A DNA stretch of 64,000 bases from Vanessa cardui (Eukaryota; Arthropoda; Insecta; Lepidoptera; Nymphalidae): positions 10,106,803-10,170,802 of the forward strand of contig NC_061129.1 of the NCBI RefSeq assembly GCF_905220365.1. Reading direction: 5' to 3'. A program made the position numbers and the translations under genes. Position 1 is the stretch's first letter. Each line of letters begins with the position of its first letter. Below the pieces are notes generated by a model. It ran no database searches, was not told the DNA's origin, and worked only from the letters and a program-made list of their open reading frames with translations. Shown one piece after another: positions 12,524 to 26,500 of this stretch.

Positions 12524-14539
12524 TTTGCTTAGAAATACCATGAAAACTTATGAAATTTTTGCTTATAGTAAGATTTTCGTAAAAAAATCAACAAGAATGA
12601 CTATTCTACGTACAAGAAACTTTATTTTAAGATTTTTTACTGTCATAACAGCTCATACCAGCTGATGATAACACCGGTGACAGTGATGTTTAAGTTTGTT
12701 GGTGTTGCTAACGAAACATAGAAATATTTGCCTAATATTAATCTGTGATTTTTTTTTATACCTGAGAAAATTGTTAATCGATTGTTGTCTTTTTTTATTT
12801 CAGATAGGTAGGCGGTCGAACAAACATTAACTATCCCAACATTGTCATCTTTAAGATTTCCATCATGCTGTCATCCCGTTTTTGGGAAATCTTAATTTTA
12901 TTAATACTACAAACGATTCTTTCGTAAAATTATGTAGGATTTTAATAATTTAAAACTTAAGAAAAATACTTTTGAAATCGAATGGATTTTCTTTCATAAC
13001 TATGTTGAACTACAAATGATTTAGCACTCACTTTATGTCGATTTAAATTTAATATTTAAAGTGCTTTGAGCAGTATTAATTGTTTTTGCTACATAATCAA
13101 TGATACTCCAAAATTCCTTTTTCTTGAATCGGCATACCTTTAAGACCCTTATTATTCTCGTTAAACTAAATTTAAATCATCTGTATGTAAAAGAAGCCAT
13201 TGTAATAGTTTCGAATGAATCAGTTTTCCGTAAAATCAATTTATAGTTAATGATTGATAGGAAATTCATACATCAGCTTTTTGTGTCATCAAATGTATAC
13301 TGTAATCGTTCATTTTGTGAATCGATTTATGGCTGTCGGATATTGTATCTGTGAGAAAGATAAATTTTTGGCGGGCTTTCGAAATAAAGCTCTGTTAAAA
13401 GGAAATAAAAAGTTATGGCCCTGTAATATTAAATTAAAAAATAAGCATTACTCGTTGGTATAAAGGAACAGAATACAAAAGATGAAGTTATCATTTCAGA
13501 ATGTTATATTGCAAATAGGCCGGAATTATTATAATCAGTGCATATTACGAGTTCAAAAATGGTTATTTACTAACGATACTTGAAAATAATACTTAATTTA
13601 TTCAAAAATCAATAAATAAAATTGCATTTTTTCAAACGTTTGTCACGTGACACAAAACGCTTCTGATTGGCCGAGCTTATGATGAAGTCACTTTCTTGTA
13701 AATCTTGCTTTTCTACTATATGTACCACAGATTAAAATACAGCAAAGTGACATCACCGACCCCATTGCAGCGCCATATTGTCCAAGTAGCGTTTTCGCGC
13801 GTTATTTAAATATGGATTTTTTAATATGATATATTTCGGCAAATATGTACTAGAAATAAAAATATCAACTTTTACTGGGTTCCTTAACCTCTACTAAATA
13901 ATATAAAATGGATTTTAAAAACCAGTCAAATAGCCTATTATTATATGTAACTTTATAGTTTTGGAAGATTTGAAGGTGAAATGAATACTGAAGTATTATA
14001 TTTTAAAAGGCACAATCATTTTATTTTATTTGTTCAATTACATCTTGCATAAAATACTACTCAAACATTAACCACTTAAAAACACATAAACTTATGTCTA
14101 GAATTTTTATTTGCTTTCATAATATTCATATTTACAAAGACGACATACATGCATTCTCATATAGATAGTCATTGGAAGACAAACAATCAATATTACAGAA
14201 CATAATAGAACTAAAACATATCTACTTATAATTTAATACAGTTTATAGGCTTTTTATCTATGGATAATTTGCTCAAAAGACAAAGTACTAGAACAAAATC
14301 CTATTACATATAACAAACGACTTCGTTAAATATTTAAATAGTTTTGATATTCCTTGGAATGTATAAATTTTATTTTCAGTTCGTATTAATGTTCAAAAGT
14401 TGCTTGAGCAGTTCAGATTTTAAGTTAAACTTAATAATAATACTTATTTTTATGCTTATCTAAGTTTTTACAAATAATTTTAACAACAACCATGAGTAGT
14501 TAGGTTTCGATAATTATTATCACATGATACACTTCTTTA
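12524..14539. other. Intergenic spacer between STMP1-like promoter and ZIP 3' end
   Basis: Holds the STMP1-like 5' UTR/promoter on the right of 12523, AT-rich spacer, the repeat-like block at 13640-13830 (separate entry) and the ZIP gene's 3' UTR at about 13950-14539, where TTTATT motifs give - strand poly(A) signals. A 69-codon + frame at 13254-13463 has no recognisable product and is probably chance. Confidence 0.5.
13640..13830. repeat. Probable lepidopteran interspersed repeat (gtcacgtgac ... gtcacatcaccgacc)
   Basis: A GC-richer block with the palindrome gtcacgtgac, 'ctgattggccgagcttatga' and 'ccattgcagcgccatattgt'. From memory this resembles a sequence recurring in Lepidoptera, which is why it is called a repeat. 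No terminal repeats or coding capacity are visible. A BLAST against any lepidopteran genome would settle it. Confidence 0.4.
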
Positions 14540-17500
14540 TCATTGTTCGGAATTTCTGAAAAGGTTTTGTATAGAATCCTCGTGGAGGGCTATAAGTAGC
14601 ATAATAATACCTCCAGTTAGGAAACCGAGCACGGCTAGTACTAAATGCACACTTTTCCCTTTGTTGTTTTCATTTATTTCTGGTATTAAGTCCGCTAATG
14701 CGATATAGAAGAACGTACCAGCCGTCGCAGCATATATCCACTGCGAAGCAGATTCGTGGTCTTCAGCAAGCCAGATACCACCTCCCATTCCCATAAAACT
14801 GAGAGCGGAAGAAAGTAAATTATAATACAAAGCACGTTTTATACTCATGCCCGAACGGAGTAATACTGCGAAATCTCCTAACTCATGTGGAAGCTCGTGG
14901 CAGAATACGGCAAGTGCTGTTGCAAAACCCGTTACTGGATCTCCACTAAATGCTGCTCCAATTGCAAGACCATCAGTTAGATTATGCAACCCATCACCAA
15001 CTATGACCATGAGAGCTGTGGATGTCATTGGGCGCTCAACTGGTGGTGGTGGCGATCCAGGCATCATAGCACCAAGCTCTATCGGCTCTATCTGCTTTGC
15101 CGATTCGACTTTTAATTCTTCAACTGATTTATTTGACGCATCATGAGAGTGAGAATGGCCTCCGTTGAGCAGTTGCATGATAGCTTCGACTGAGTAGAAA
15201 ATGAGAATAGTCAAGAAGGTTACACTACATTTAAGGATAACATCGGTTTCTTCTTGAGGTTCATTTGGTGATCCATGGGACTTAAGTGCGTGAGGCATAA
15301 GATGTAGCAGTGCGTCTCCACATAAAGTACCCACAGCGACGGCTACCAAGAAGTGTATTACATGGCTGAAGATTACGGACTTTAACATAGGGACTATAGC
15401 AACTCCTAACAATCCAGTAGCACTAATTACTAGAATGCTTAAACTTGCATATACCCATGCTGAAACAAACGAATTTTGATAAATAAATGATTAAAAAAAT
15501 ATATAACTATGAATATTTTATAAATAGAAATAAATATGGTACTTACTCCAAACCCTGTCGAGTTTCGGTGTAGGAGCATCAGTCTTGTAGCATGATCTTT
15601 GATCTAATTGATATACAAGAGCAGGACACATTTCTAGAAATGTTTTCGGATTTATGGTAATGACACCTGGCTCGTTTTCCATTCCATATACTTCTAATAT
15701 TTCTTTTGGAGATAGACATGATTTCTTCAATATAGGTGTTGCTGTAAAGTATTGTTTTAATTAGTTATAGTAAGTATAGCTATATATATCTCAAAATCAA
15801 TTTATTTTTGTAACTTTACACTATTATAAAGACAATTAAATATTCAATTATTATTGTTATCAAGAGATGAGATATGTACCCATAGACAAATGTAAAACTT
15901 GTGGTACTTTTATGAGTTGTATACTAGCAAAATAAAAATATCTATTAATAATATAGTATTGAAATTCTCGTACAAGGATATGAACGAAAGGGTCGTCGCG
16001 CATTAAGTGGGAGCGTCACTAGGACCATAATTGGATAATGGCGGGTTCATAAATGACGAATCCGCTTCGCCGTCTTATTGCGCACAATCTTCCTACATGT
16101 CGTGAATAGTGAACATTTATGTATTATGTTTCTCATTATATTTTAATCTATTTGATATTTCACATAATTTTTATTAAAGTTTAGTTTGATACAGAAACAA
16201 AATTATTTTAAATGATAAGACCTAAATAACGTTCGTTTTTGCTGATTAAGTACCACTATTTCTCTGTAAATGGACCACTGAATGGTAAAAGCAGCACCAG
16301 CTCCGGCTAATAAGTAATAAAGACATGTTCGTTTTTGGGTACTACTTTTTTATACGTGTCAATATTGAGACATATTTCATAACTATCTTCTTTTTATGAC
16401 ACCATAAAGCTTTGGTTCGTGTTATGGTAAAAAGTATGTACCTACAATAATAATCTGATAGAACGTTCGTTTAGATCATCGACCGTCATGGAGGACGAAA
16501 CACAATCAATAGAAATTTGTCACAGTAATGAATATGCACAAAAAATACTTTTCATCAGTAAGGTTAGCAACGAAACCAATATAAAAACAAGTGTTTCTGT
16601 TATGTTTTCACGTAAAACATTTTGCTTTTCGTCCAATGAAACGATTTCTTAACTTGGTGCTAATATAAATAGCACTGTTATAGTTGAAAAAAATTAATCT
16701 CTTTTATATTGGGATTTACGACCATGATTTGTTATTATTCGGCACTTTTGCCACTGAATGTACGGAACAATAGCTACGCAAACTGTGAGCGAGTGAGAAG
16801 CATGAAGGTCAACATTCAGAGATATCCGTTACAATGATCATTTCTCAAGGACTCTACAGACCGATCCTGTCTAATGTTCTGATACCTACATTTATAATAG
16901 TTTCCTTCTTTCACTCACCTTGTAAACGTCACTTACTAACTAAAGTTTGTAAGTTACTTATAAATTAGTCGAAGCTTTGCATTTATATTAAATTATTTGT
17001 TTGTATTTATTATTAAAGCAACTAATATGTAAACTTAGAAAATTAATCAACGTCTTATGGCTCATAAATCATGTATTGTATAAACTTAGTTTATAAAATT
17101 AATTTATTAAGTTATTAACTACCTATGCCTTTCATTTTTGCGTTGAAATGTTTAATGATTGTCGATAGGTACATAAATACTTAAATATAATCTTTAAGTT
17201 TATATTTATTAGTTTTTAAGAGTTTACTAATAACATAACATACAAATACAAAACGGCTTATCTTTATAAGAACACAAAGAAAACCATTTCAAGTAGGTAA
17301 CTTGCAAAATAAAGAAAACGAAGATATTTCTTGTTAAAACATATTCATTTATATTAAACCTACTAGTGACCGCGAAACTTCGCCTTCATTGAATAGATTT
17401 TTACATAATAAATACTTGATTTTGGTTTTGATTTCAATGTAAATTGACGACGGACGTTTGTTCGCACGTTTTACATTTAAATTGCAACGGTTCAGTAAAT

Positions 17501-20500
17501 TTTACTGAAGAATCAGCTTTAATTTTTGTAAATATCTACGGCTGCTGCTAGATCTCTTTAAAATGATACCGTAACTAATCTTTCATGTGCGCCTATCATC
17601 CTATATATGTCCAATAATCACAGTTACAAATATCTCATCTCATAAAAATATATATAAACAGCCTAATGATATTTTAAAAGAAAAAATATATGTTTTACAA
17701 TAATCTGTTACCATAATCGTACCGTAAAAGTAACCGTTTGTAATCGTATCTGAATCTACCTATCGTTTGAGTTTCGATTTATCTACCTAACTGTTTTACG
17801 ATAATGTAATCAGTAATAGTAAATTTACTAACAAGATGGGGGTGATCTCTTATGCCGGTGCTGGGTATCGTGTAATTGTTGAAAGCTGCCATTTATTCGA
17901 TGAAGGGCGAGGTCGTGTGGCGAGCTGAAGACGCGCCCTCCCAAGCCAAGACTGTCCAGCAAATGCTCGAAGCCCTGAAAAATACAACGAAAATAATGTA
18001 ACACGAGTTAAGTATTTTAAATGTCAGAAATATCAAGGTGAAGGCTACGTTTTATCTTTATTGATGTGTAGCTTTATCCTCATTATCAAATATACTAAAA
18101 TACTTTGTAAATAATAATTATTAGATCTTTACGTTGTACCTTATAAATAACAAGTAATATTCGTATTATTAAATAATCTTTTGCACACCTTTAAGTAATC
18201 TTAAGAGTTTTATTTTAAAATATTTTTTTGTTATTATAATATTTCTATTATTATGTAACATAATAAATTGAACATTTTTATTTAATTAGTTTTTCACATC
18301 ATGTGATACTTTTCTACGTACCTACTACATAGATTGTATATTGTAACTTAATTCTATTCATGAAATTCATAGCATATAAATATAATAAAAAACTAATAGT
18401 GCTCAGAAGATAAACGTCTTATGAGCAAAAAAATTCAATTTTGACATTTTAATGTTAATTGTACGAAATTATCATCTTCCAATGGTATCTAAGAATTTGT
18501 CGCGGTATATTATTTTATTTGTTTTATTTACAAACTAAGAGGAAACAAGGTTAACAGTTACAATGTAAAACTTGATCAAATAAATCAACAAAGTACCTGT
18601 TTCTGAACTATATAAATAATTAGCTGTAGGTATTTCAGATATAACCATTATATCAGTATTATATTGTAACTATTCCTTCCAAAACGTCTTTTTTTCAATT
18701 TAAAGATATTTAACTTTCTATAAAAAATATATCCAATAATCTCCTAACTCCACGTGACTCTGTAATATTTAAATGTAATCTTCACTATAATTTAGATATT
18801 TTTTATATTGATATTGATTGACATTTAGTGGCTGGCTAATAAGCTGGTTCTAGAATTCCAGCCTGAAGTCTAGAAGTTGGGAATGATTCCACATCTGTGC
18901 CTTGGAAAGCAGATAAAGCTGTTGGTCTAGAACTGAACTCTTTGCTGTCGTGTCAGAGTAGCTAAGTAGTCTTAAGAATTGCTATCAATGAAATCAATCA
19001 TATAATAAATAATGATCATCATTTAATTCGTTAAATATATATATATATATTTTTATGGTATAGGTTGGCGGACGAGCATATGGGCCACCTGATGGTAAGT
19101 GGTCACCATCGCCCATAGTCAATGACGCTGTAAGAAATATTAAGTATTCCTTAAATCGTCAATGCGCCACCAACCTTGGAAACTAAGATGTTATGTCCCT
19201 TGTGCCTGTAGTTACACTGGCTCACTCACCCTTCAGACCGGAACACAACAATACCGAGTATTGTTATTTGGCGGTAGAATAACTGATGAGTGGGTGGTAC
19301 CTACCCAGACGGGCTTGCACAAAGCCCTGCCACCAAGTAAAGTATATATATATATATATATATATATATAGCCGTTTACGCGAAAAGCTGTTTTATAGTT
19401 GCAAAATATAATTTCGCGTAAAGCTAATTTTATCTGAATATTTTGTTAAGTTTAAATGTTATGAATTTAAAATCAATATATCATTTTTAAAGGGGGATAT
19501 TACGTAACAAATACATCATATTTTACTTTAGTTGTATACAATTGAGTGTAGCCAATATGGATTAGTTACGTTTTTTGAAATGTTAATATACTTGCCATAT
19601 TTTTTTAAGAACTCTATAATGGAAGCGTTTTAAATTGTACTTTAGAACAGACATGTCACAATATTGTTGGAAAAGTTGTTTACATTCAGAAAATGTAAAT
19701 GTTTATTGCTAGAAACTTTTTTAAAATAAAGTACCTACCTACATATGTTATTTAAAAATATAAGAATAAAATATAAATGCTTAATAGTTTCTAAATTAGA
19801 CGTCGAGAAATGTTTGAAAAATTATTAATTCTTATATAGAGAAAAACATAAATTCTATGATATGTGTGATTGATGAAAAAGATACGATGATGATAATAAA
19901 TATTAGAAGGGTTAATTTAATAAGTAATTAATAATGGAATAATTATGATATATTCGTTATATTTTTTTAATTTTTAGACAAGGCTTGACTTGATAAGAGC
20001 AGCTTGTAATTATTTATTCGTGGAGCTTTTAACCCCACTTCTTCAATTTTATTAAAAGCTCCACGAATAAATAATCGACTTTCGTCCAAAGATGATCGAA
20101 GTTCAATCCTGCGGTTCTATAGTTACAATAAATAAGAAACTATAATAAAGAAATCTAAATGGCCGTAAAAAAATTGAGGTGTTATGTTGATATTGTCTGC
20201 ATATAAGAATTGCTATAATTAGTACTATATTTGATTATTATAGAGACAAATGAAAATATTTAGTGTGCTATTTTGACAATAATGTTTGAAATTGACGATT
20301 GTATCTACATATGATTATTACTATAGGTACTTATTTACCTCGTTTGGGCTACCTAGATGTTCTTATATCAATAAAGCCCTCGTCGAAAATTAAATAAAAG
20401 GATAATTATGTTTATAAAATGTTTGATTAAAATTTATTTTTAAACTATCTTGACTATAATAATAATAAATGTTTCCGGATCTGTGTTTGAGACAAATAGC

Positions 20501-23500
20501 TGTGTTATGAAATGAAAATGAGGGTACCATACCGTGGAATGGTTTAATTCAAATATTGTATCAAATTTTTTGGACCATATTTTGACTTATCTCGAGGAGA
20601 TGGTATGTATGTCATCGAACTGACGACAAACTTTCAGATCTAAAAATGTTATATAGTTTTCGTGTATCTGATATAGTTTTGGTGGTCGATTAGAAAGCGA
20701 CCGGGTGGTCAATTTTCTTTTTTATTACGTTGACATCATAAGCTATTTTAAAACAGTAATGGATACAAAAAGATCTCTTGATCGCTTATGTTGAAGCGAT
20801 AAGGACCGACTTGCACTATACACTTTATTTATTAATAACATCTATAATTAATATTTTAAATGCGAACGTTGCTCTGTCTGTAACCTTAAACTATATACAT
20901 TATAATTCATGATTTATTTAAAATTTGGTATGGACGTAGTTTGAGTCCCGGGAAAGGATATAGATTACTTTCTTCATTTTAATGGCTAATTTAGGCGCGG
21001 GTAAAACCAGTAGGTACAGCTAGTTTTGTACAAACTTATTATGTAAAATAAAGATTTGATGTAAGAAAATGAAATTAATACAAGAGTAAGTTCGTTAATT
21101 TTCCATTGAGTCACTCAGAGATCATTGTTCAAATAATGAAACTTAGGTCAGTTTTTCTGTTGTATTTTATATTTTGAATATTTCTAGTCCAAGTAAACGA
21201 GATTTTTTTTTATACATTTGTCCTTCAACTTAAAAGTAAAAAGACAGTTTTTCTATATAAAACGAAGCCGTAACCTGTAGATATTTTGAGAAACCTGTGC
21301 CCCGCGTACACATCAGAATCATTATTACCCTGTAATCATTTATATTTGCATTATTACGACAGTTTTGTTAATCACAAATAGTCATATTAATTTTAAGAAT
21401 AGTTATACCGAAATCTAATTTAATGTGATTTTCTATAGAAATTATAATTAAATATTAATGTAATATAATAAGTATATATTGTTAGCATTGCCTAAACACA
21501 AATTGAAATTAAAAAAAAAAACATGAATAAATGAGATATATAATAACACGACACGTCTACATAGATAGAAAAAATACTGGGTTGGTATTTCCTTTCATCA
21601 AATAGAATTAAATTCATATAATCCGGGTACACATTAAATATTTGAAAAAATACTGCAATGGTAAATACCATTGCAGTATTTTTTCAACATACGTACTTAA
21701 AATTTTAGGAATAGTAAGTACTGAATTTCTTAACCATTATTCTAGGTAGAATTAACATAACAAATCAGCATCTTTACGTATTTAATTAGAATTCCACACA
21801 TTCAAGAGTACTTGATAAACATATACTTTTATTAATTTAAAGATAAATTCATTCGATTAACAGTTTTTCAAACAATTTAAATCAACGTTGGTATATCAGT
21901 TTAGTATTTTCAATTGAGTAATAAATGCTTACAAAGTAATCACGTTAACGACATGCTACTGTTTATCGATTTTGTTTAGACATATTTTATGTCATTATTT
22001 GCTATTCAACGTTGTAAAGAGAGATTACAAAGATATCATTTAATATGGCGAAATATATTTTATTACATATTTTTATTTATAACGAAGTACTTGCAAACTG
22101 GTCATCTAAACGTATGTGTAAAATAAAAAGATATTTAACTCTTAATAACCGAGTTATCCTTGTCCAAACTGTTAGAATTTATTTATTTATGAAGTGATTA
22201 GTTTTTCTTAATAATAATTATTTTAGGACAAACATTTGTTTGTCATTATTTTTAGATCGAGAGATAGTGAATAAAGACAACATTCAACAACGTAAATCAA
22301 CAAAAAACAATACGTCTTTTCTAGGGCACTATGTTATAATCTATATTCTTTACCTTTATATCATTTTATTTATCTGTTAAATTTAATGAATAGGGATGCA
22401 CTTGAGTTTGCCCTCACATTAGTAAACATCCTGATTTATTCCCCATTGAGAAAAACAGCCGTAGGCGAAAAACACAGGAGAGTATTGAGTTAGTGAAGAT
22501 TTCAGTTTACAATTAAATTGAATGTGTCACGTAGGAGAGGTATTCCGTAGATTGTTTGATTTATTTAGATGTATTTAGTTTACAAAAGTAATATTCCACT
22601 GTCTTGTAATTACGATCTGCGTCTAATGATTCTTGTTTGATGTATTACGGTCTGCGATTCACTGTCTCGTATTAATGTGATACTAGCTAACTTCCGGCAT
22701 GTATTGCAATGCCTCGTTTTTAATTTTTGTAAACAATTATCCAATACAATCCGTTCGTCACCTCTGTCGACGAAAACTGCACAAAGTTTTAACTCATTCG
22801 GATATATGAACGTACAAAATGCAAACAAAATTAACGTAATTTTTTTATACGTAGGTTGTCTTGGATATAATGGAGTTATAGATAGTGTTTTTGAGGTAAC
22901 GATCAGTAATACATTTGTTTGAAGTATATTCCATGATGCTCTCATTCATTCAGATACAAAATTACCTAAGAAACCTATTTTTTCTTGCCGATACTGAATT
23001 CGAAATCTACGCGATTCTGGGCGTTATTTTTATATAAGACTCTAAATATGTACTATGCCACAATAGGGTAAAGAGACATAGAAAAAAATCATTAACAACA
23101 TTCACAAATAACATAGTTAAACAATAATTCACAATAGAAGATAAACTGTGTCGTGTTTTTGTGTCTTTATGGTACCCAATAGCGACATTTCATTAATTTC
23201 TAATCTAGTTTTCTTCCCACGCAAAGAGTTGAAAGACCGACTCTATAATTATACATACAAAACGTTAACTCTAATATCGCTAGTCTGTTCATATATCCAG
23301 ATGCAAAATTAAACGCCGCGTAATACATACAAACTCATAAATGAGGCTTGAAAATACAAATGTATTTTTTAAATAGTTTCCGCATTAAATGTAATATTGA
23401 TAATAGTATTAGTGATAAGATCGAGACGGAATGTAAATATGCATTCAAATAATTATTTAGATTAAAAAATGCTTTCGTAAAATTTATAATTTATCTATAG

Positions 23501-26500
23501 TTACAAAAATGTTTGAATGTGACAAAATCACATTGCTAGAAAACACGTTTATATTTATTTTTATTCGAATCCACTGTTCGATATTATTAGGTGCCAGTGC
23601 CAAGTAAACTACATGCGTCATTTAACAGGGTTATCGACGTGGATTTAAATTAAATATAATCATAATAACATATTTTCTTTCAGGTGGTATTAGGATATAC
23701 AATAAAACTCAATCCATAGCATGGTAATTTGTTTTACATAAAAAAAAATATCATTTGATAATGTTTGTGAGAATCAGTGGCGTAGCTAGGTGAGGAAGGG
23801 CCCCGGTGAATAGAAAAAGAATCGGGCCCCCACCTCCTCTTTCCCATCCCTCTCAAACTAATAATTACGCTATAAAAATTATAGATACCAAATAAGAAAT
23901 CTTGTTTTTCTAACTTCAGAAGCTTAAGGTATAGTTTAGAGGGCCCCCTGAACTCCGGGGCCCTGGTGCACTGCACCACCTGCCCTACGATAGCTACGCC
24001 ACTGGTGAGAATTAGAAACACGTTGTTAAGTCGTTGTTGAACTCAGAAGCGATAAATAGCATGCTACTTGCGAATTCAAAGGCTAAGCATAAAGACAGTA
24101 GGGTAAATACACAAAGATATACTTATGTCACAGTAAAAAAAAATACTAAGCAAAACATAATTCGTTATGCTTACTTTTTGAATTACTATAATAGTTTAGT
24201 ATTTTGAGTTACTCTGGTAGGAGTTTGTGTTTGGTTCTCATTATTTAATTGTAAGTCATAAATTATTATAAATTGATAATGAGGCGGATCAATGTAACTA
24301 CAGGCACAAGTGGCATGACATCTTAGTTCTTTAGGTTGGTTGGCGCATGGGCAAAGTAAAGTAAAATTAATATTTCTAAAAGCGCCGATGTGCCTATGGC
24401 GGTGGTGAATTAATATCAGATGGCTCCTTTGTTGGTCTGCCTACCTATAAAAAGCATGTTTTTTCTGGTATTCTTTTCTACGTAATTTTTTCAGCGACCT
24501 CATCTTTACGTTCTGTCAACCCTAACTCCACTTCTCTGTAATATTTACTTTCTTTTGAGAACAATGCTCTAAGGCAGAGTTTTCGCAGTTTTATGAGTTC
24601 AGTAGCAAAATTAAAAATAAAAAACATCGTCGCGCACACCTGTGCTGAGCTAACACATTGTATATTAACGCGTGTATATCTTTGATATAGATATAATATT
24701 TCCATAATAAATGAACGTTTTTCTTTATTACATCGTCTACAAATACTAATACAGAAGAAAACAATAAATACGATGTATTTTTATTATATATTTTTTTAAA
24801 AGTTATTTTTAATTTCAATTTCTGAATATCAAAAATCAGGTATGAATTAATTTACAATCTTTCGGAATTGGTGATAGCATAAGTAAAAAAATAACCTATA
24901 AACCATTTTTGATATATATGTATATGATCTCCGCTCCGAATTAATAGAAATAAAAAAGTATAATCATTCATATTATTAAAAAAAATATATTTAAGAACAG
25001 GGTGCTCATTGTTTTGTTTTTCTTTTTAGAATTTACTGATTTTTACTGACAATTTTATACTTATAACTGTATTGTTGGAATAAACAAGCAACATCTGCGT
25101 CAAGTCACACACCTTCCCTTTAAAAAAAAAAGGCGGGAGATTCGTAGTTGACACATTGAGAATTGCAATTATAATTATTACGGTGTAATGTGATTATTGA
25201 TGGTTATTTGTGTTGTAGACTAAATGTTTTTCTATTGTGGTAGATTGACTGTTATTTTAAATTAAAGATAATTGTTTAAGAGGTTAACCTACTTCCTACT
25301 TCTGGTTCTAAAAGTATATATTATTCGTTAGGTTGTAAAATTGTATCCACATGTTTATTGATAGGTAACGATAGAGTTTTTATATTTAAAATGTCAGACT
25401 TAGAAATACATAAAACTGATTTTATAATGACGGCAATTTTAAAAATATCCGTGAAACAAAATTCGCAGCGTAGGTTATTTTAGATTGAAAATGAATAGTC
25501 GTCTGCGTATTCTTATATAACGTCGTTATAGTTCGTTAATGTTACGTTAGAGTATTTTCGTGTACGTACAACGAAGTAACTTTCCGCTGTCGCTGTGACG
25601 ATTTGTTTTTTTTAAATACAGATAATTTTACTTTATATTTTATTGGGCTTTAAAATATGATTACACTAAAAGCCTAAAGTATATTGGTTTTATTTAACGG
25701 TATAAGAATGTGATTATGAATAAAAATATTTATTTTATTTCATTTTCAATTACATAATGTTATGCAGTGTATTTAAGTAATTGTTTGCACCAAATAATAA
25801 GAGTTAACTTACGATTATTGACCATGTATAAAGAAAATTTGGAAGCTAATTATCGCCAACATATTTTCCTGATTTTATGTTATTTTATATACATTCCTTA
25901 AAACAGAAGTATCAGAATAGGTATACTCCATTTAAAATAGCAACAAACATGTTAAGATTTCAATAGATAAATACTAAAGAAATAATAATTGTTTTAATTT
26001 TTTTTAAATCATGCAATAAATTTATACTTCCTTTAATTGAATCGATATTTATGTGTATACTTATTATTTCTGTTGAATAATAATTGCTTAGCCGACAAAC
26101 GGACGTGACAAAGTTATTTCAGTTTGATTACTGCACTAGCGTAACAAAATAGTACCGGACAAGTAACAATAAGTTTGTACAATAGACATAACATAAAAAA
26201 CGAATATTATTTATATTAGGTTAGTAGTTATTGTAGGTTTTTTTACGTACTATTGAAGTCAGTTATTATTGAATTTACCGAAATAAATAACTTGAACGCC
26301 TCTTGAAATCTTCCGAGTTTAGACATTCTCATTTTCTAATTATAAAACCCAATCAGAGACAAATCGTTAATAGTATTAATTAATCTTCAAATGAAATCAA
26401 TACAAAGAAGAAATAACGACTTCTCAGTCATTAAGAACGCGATGTGTGTATTTTAAGTAAAGTTACATTTTTTATATCTCGGCAAATGAACCAAAGATAA

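Noticed and set aside
19162..19371. 69-codon + frame ending in a YIYIYI tract
   Set aside because: Runs through an interspersed repeat into a TA microsatellite.
22610..22945. 111-codon - strand frame in ZIP intron 1
   Set aside because: AT-rich, overlaps an opposite frame, no motif recognised. Consistent with chance.
23734..24021. 95-codon - strand frame
   Set aside because: Lies across the hAT MITE and its flanks. Not a gene.
24478..24818. Two overlapping 75-codon - frames
   Set aside because: Overlap each other in different frames and resemble no known protein.
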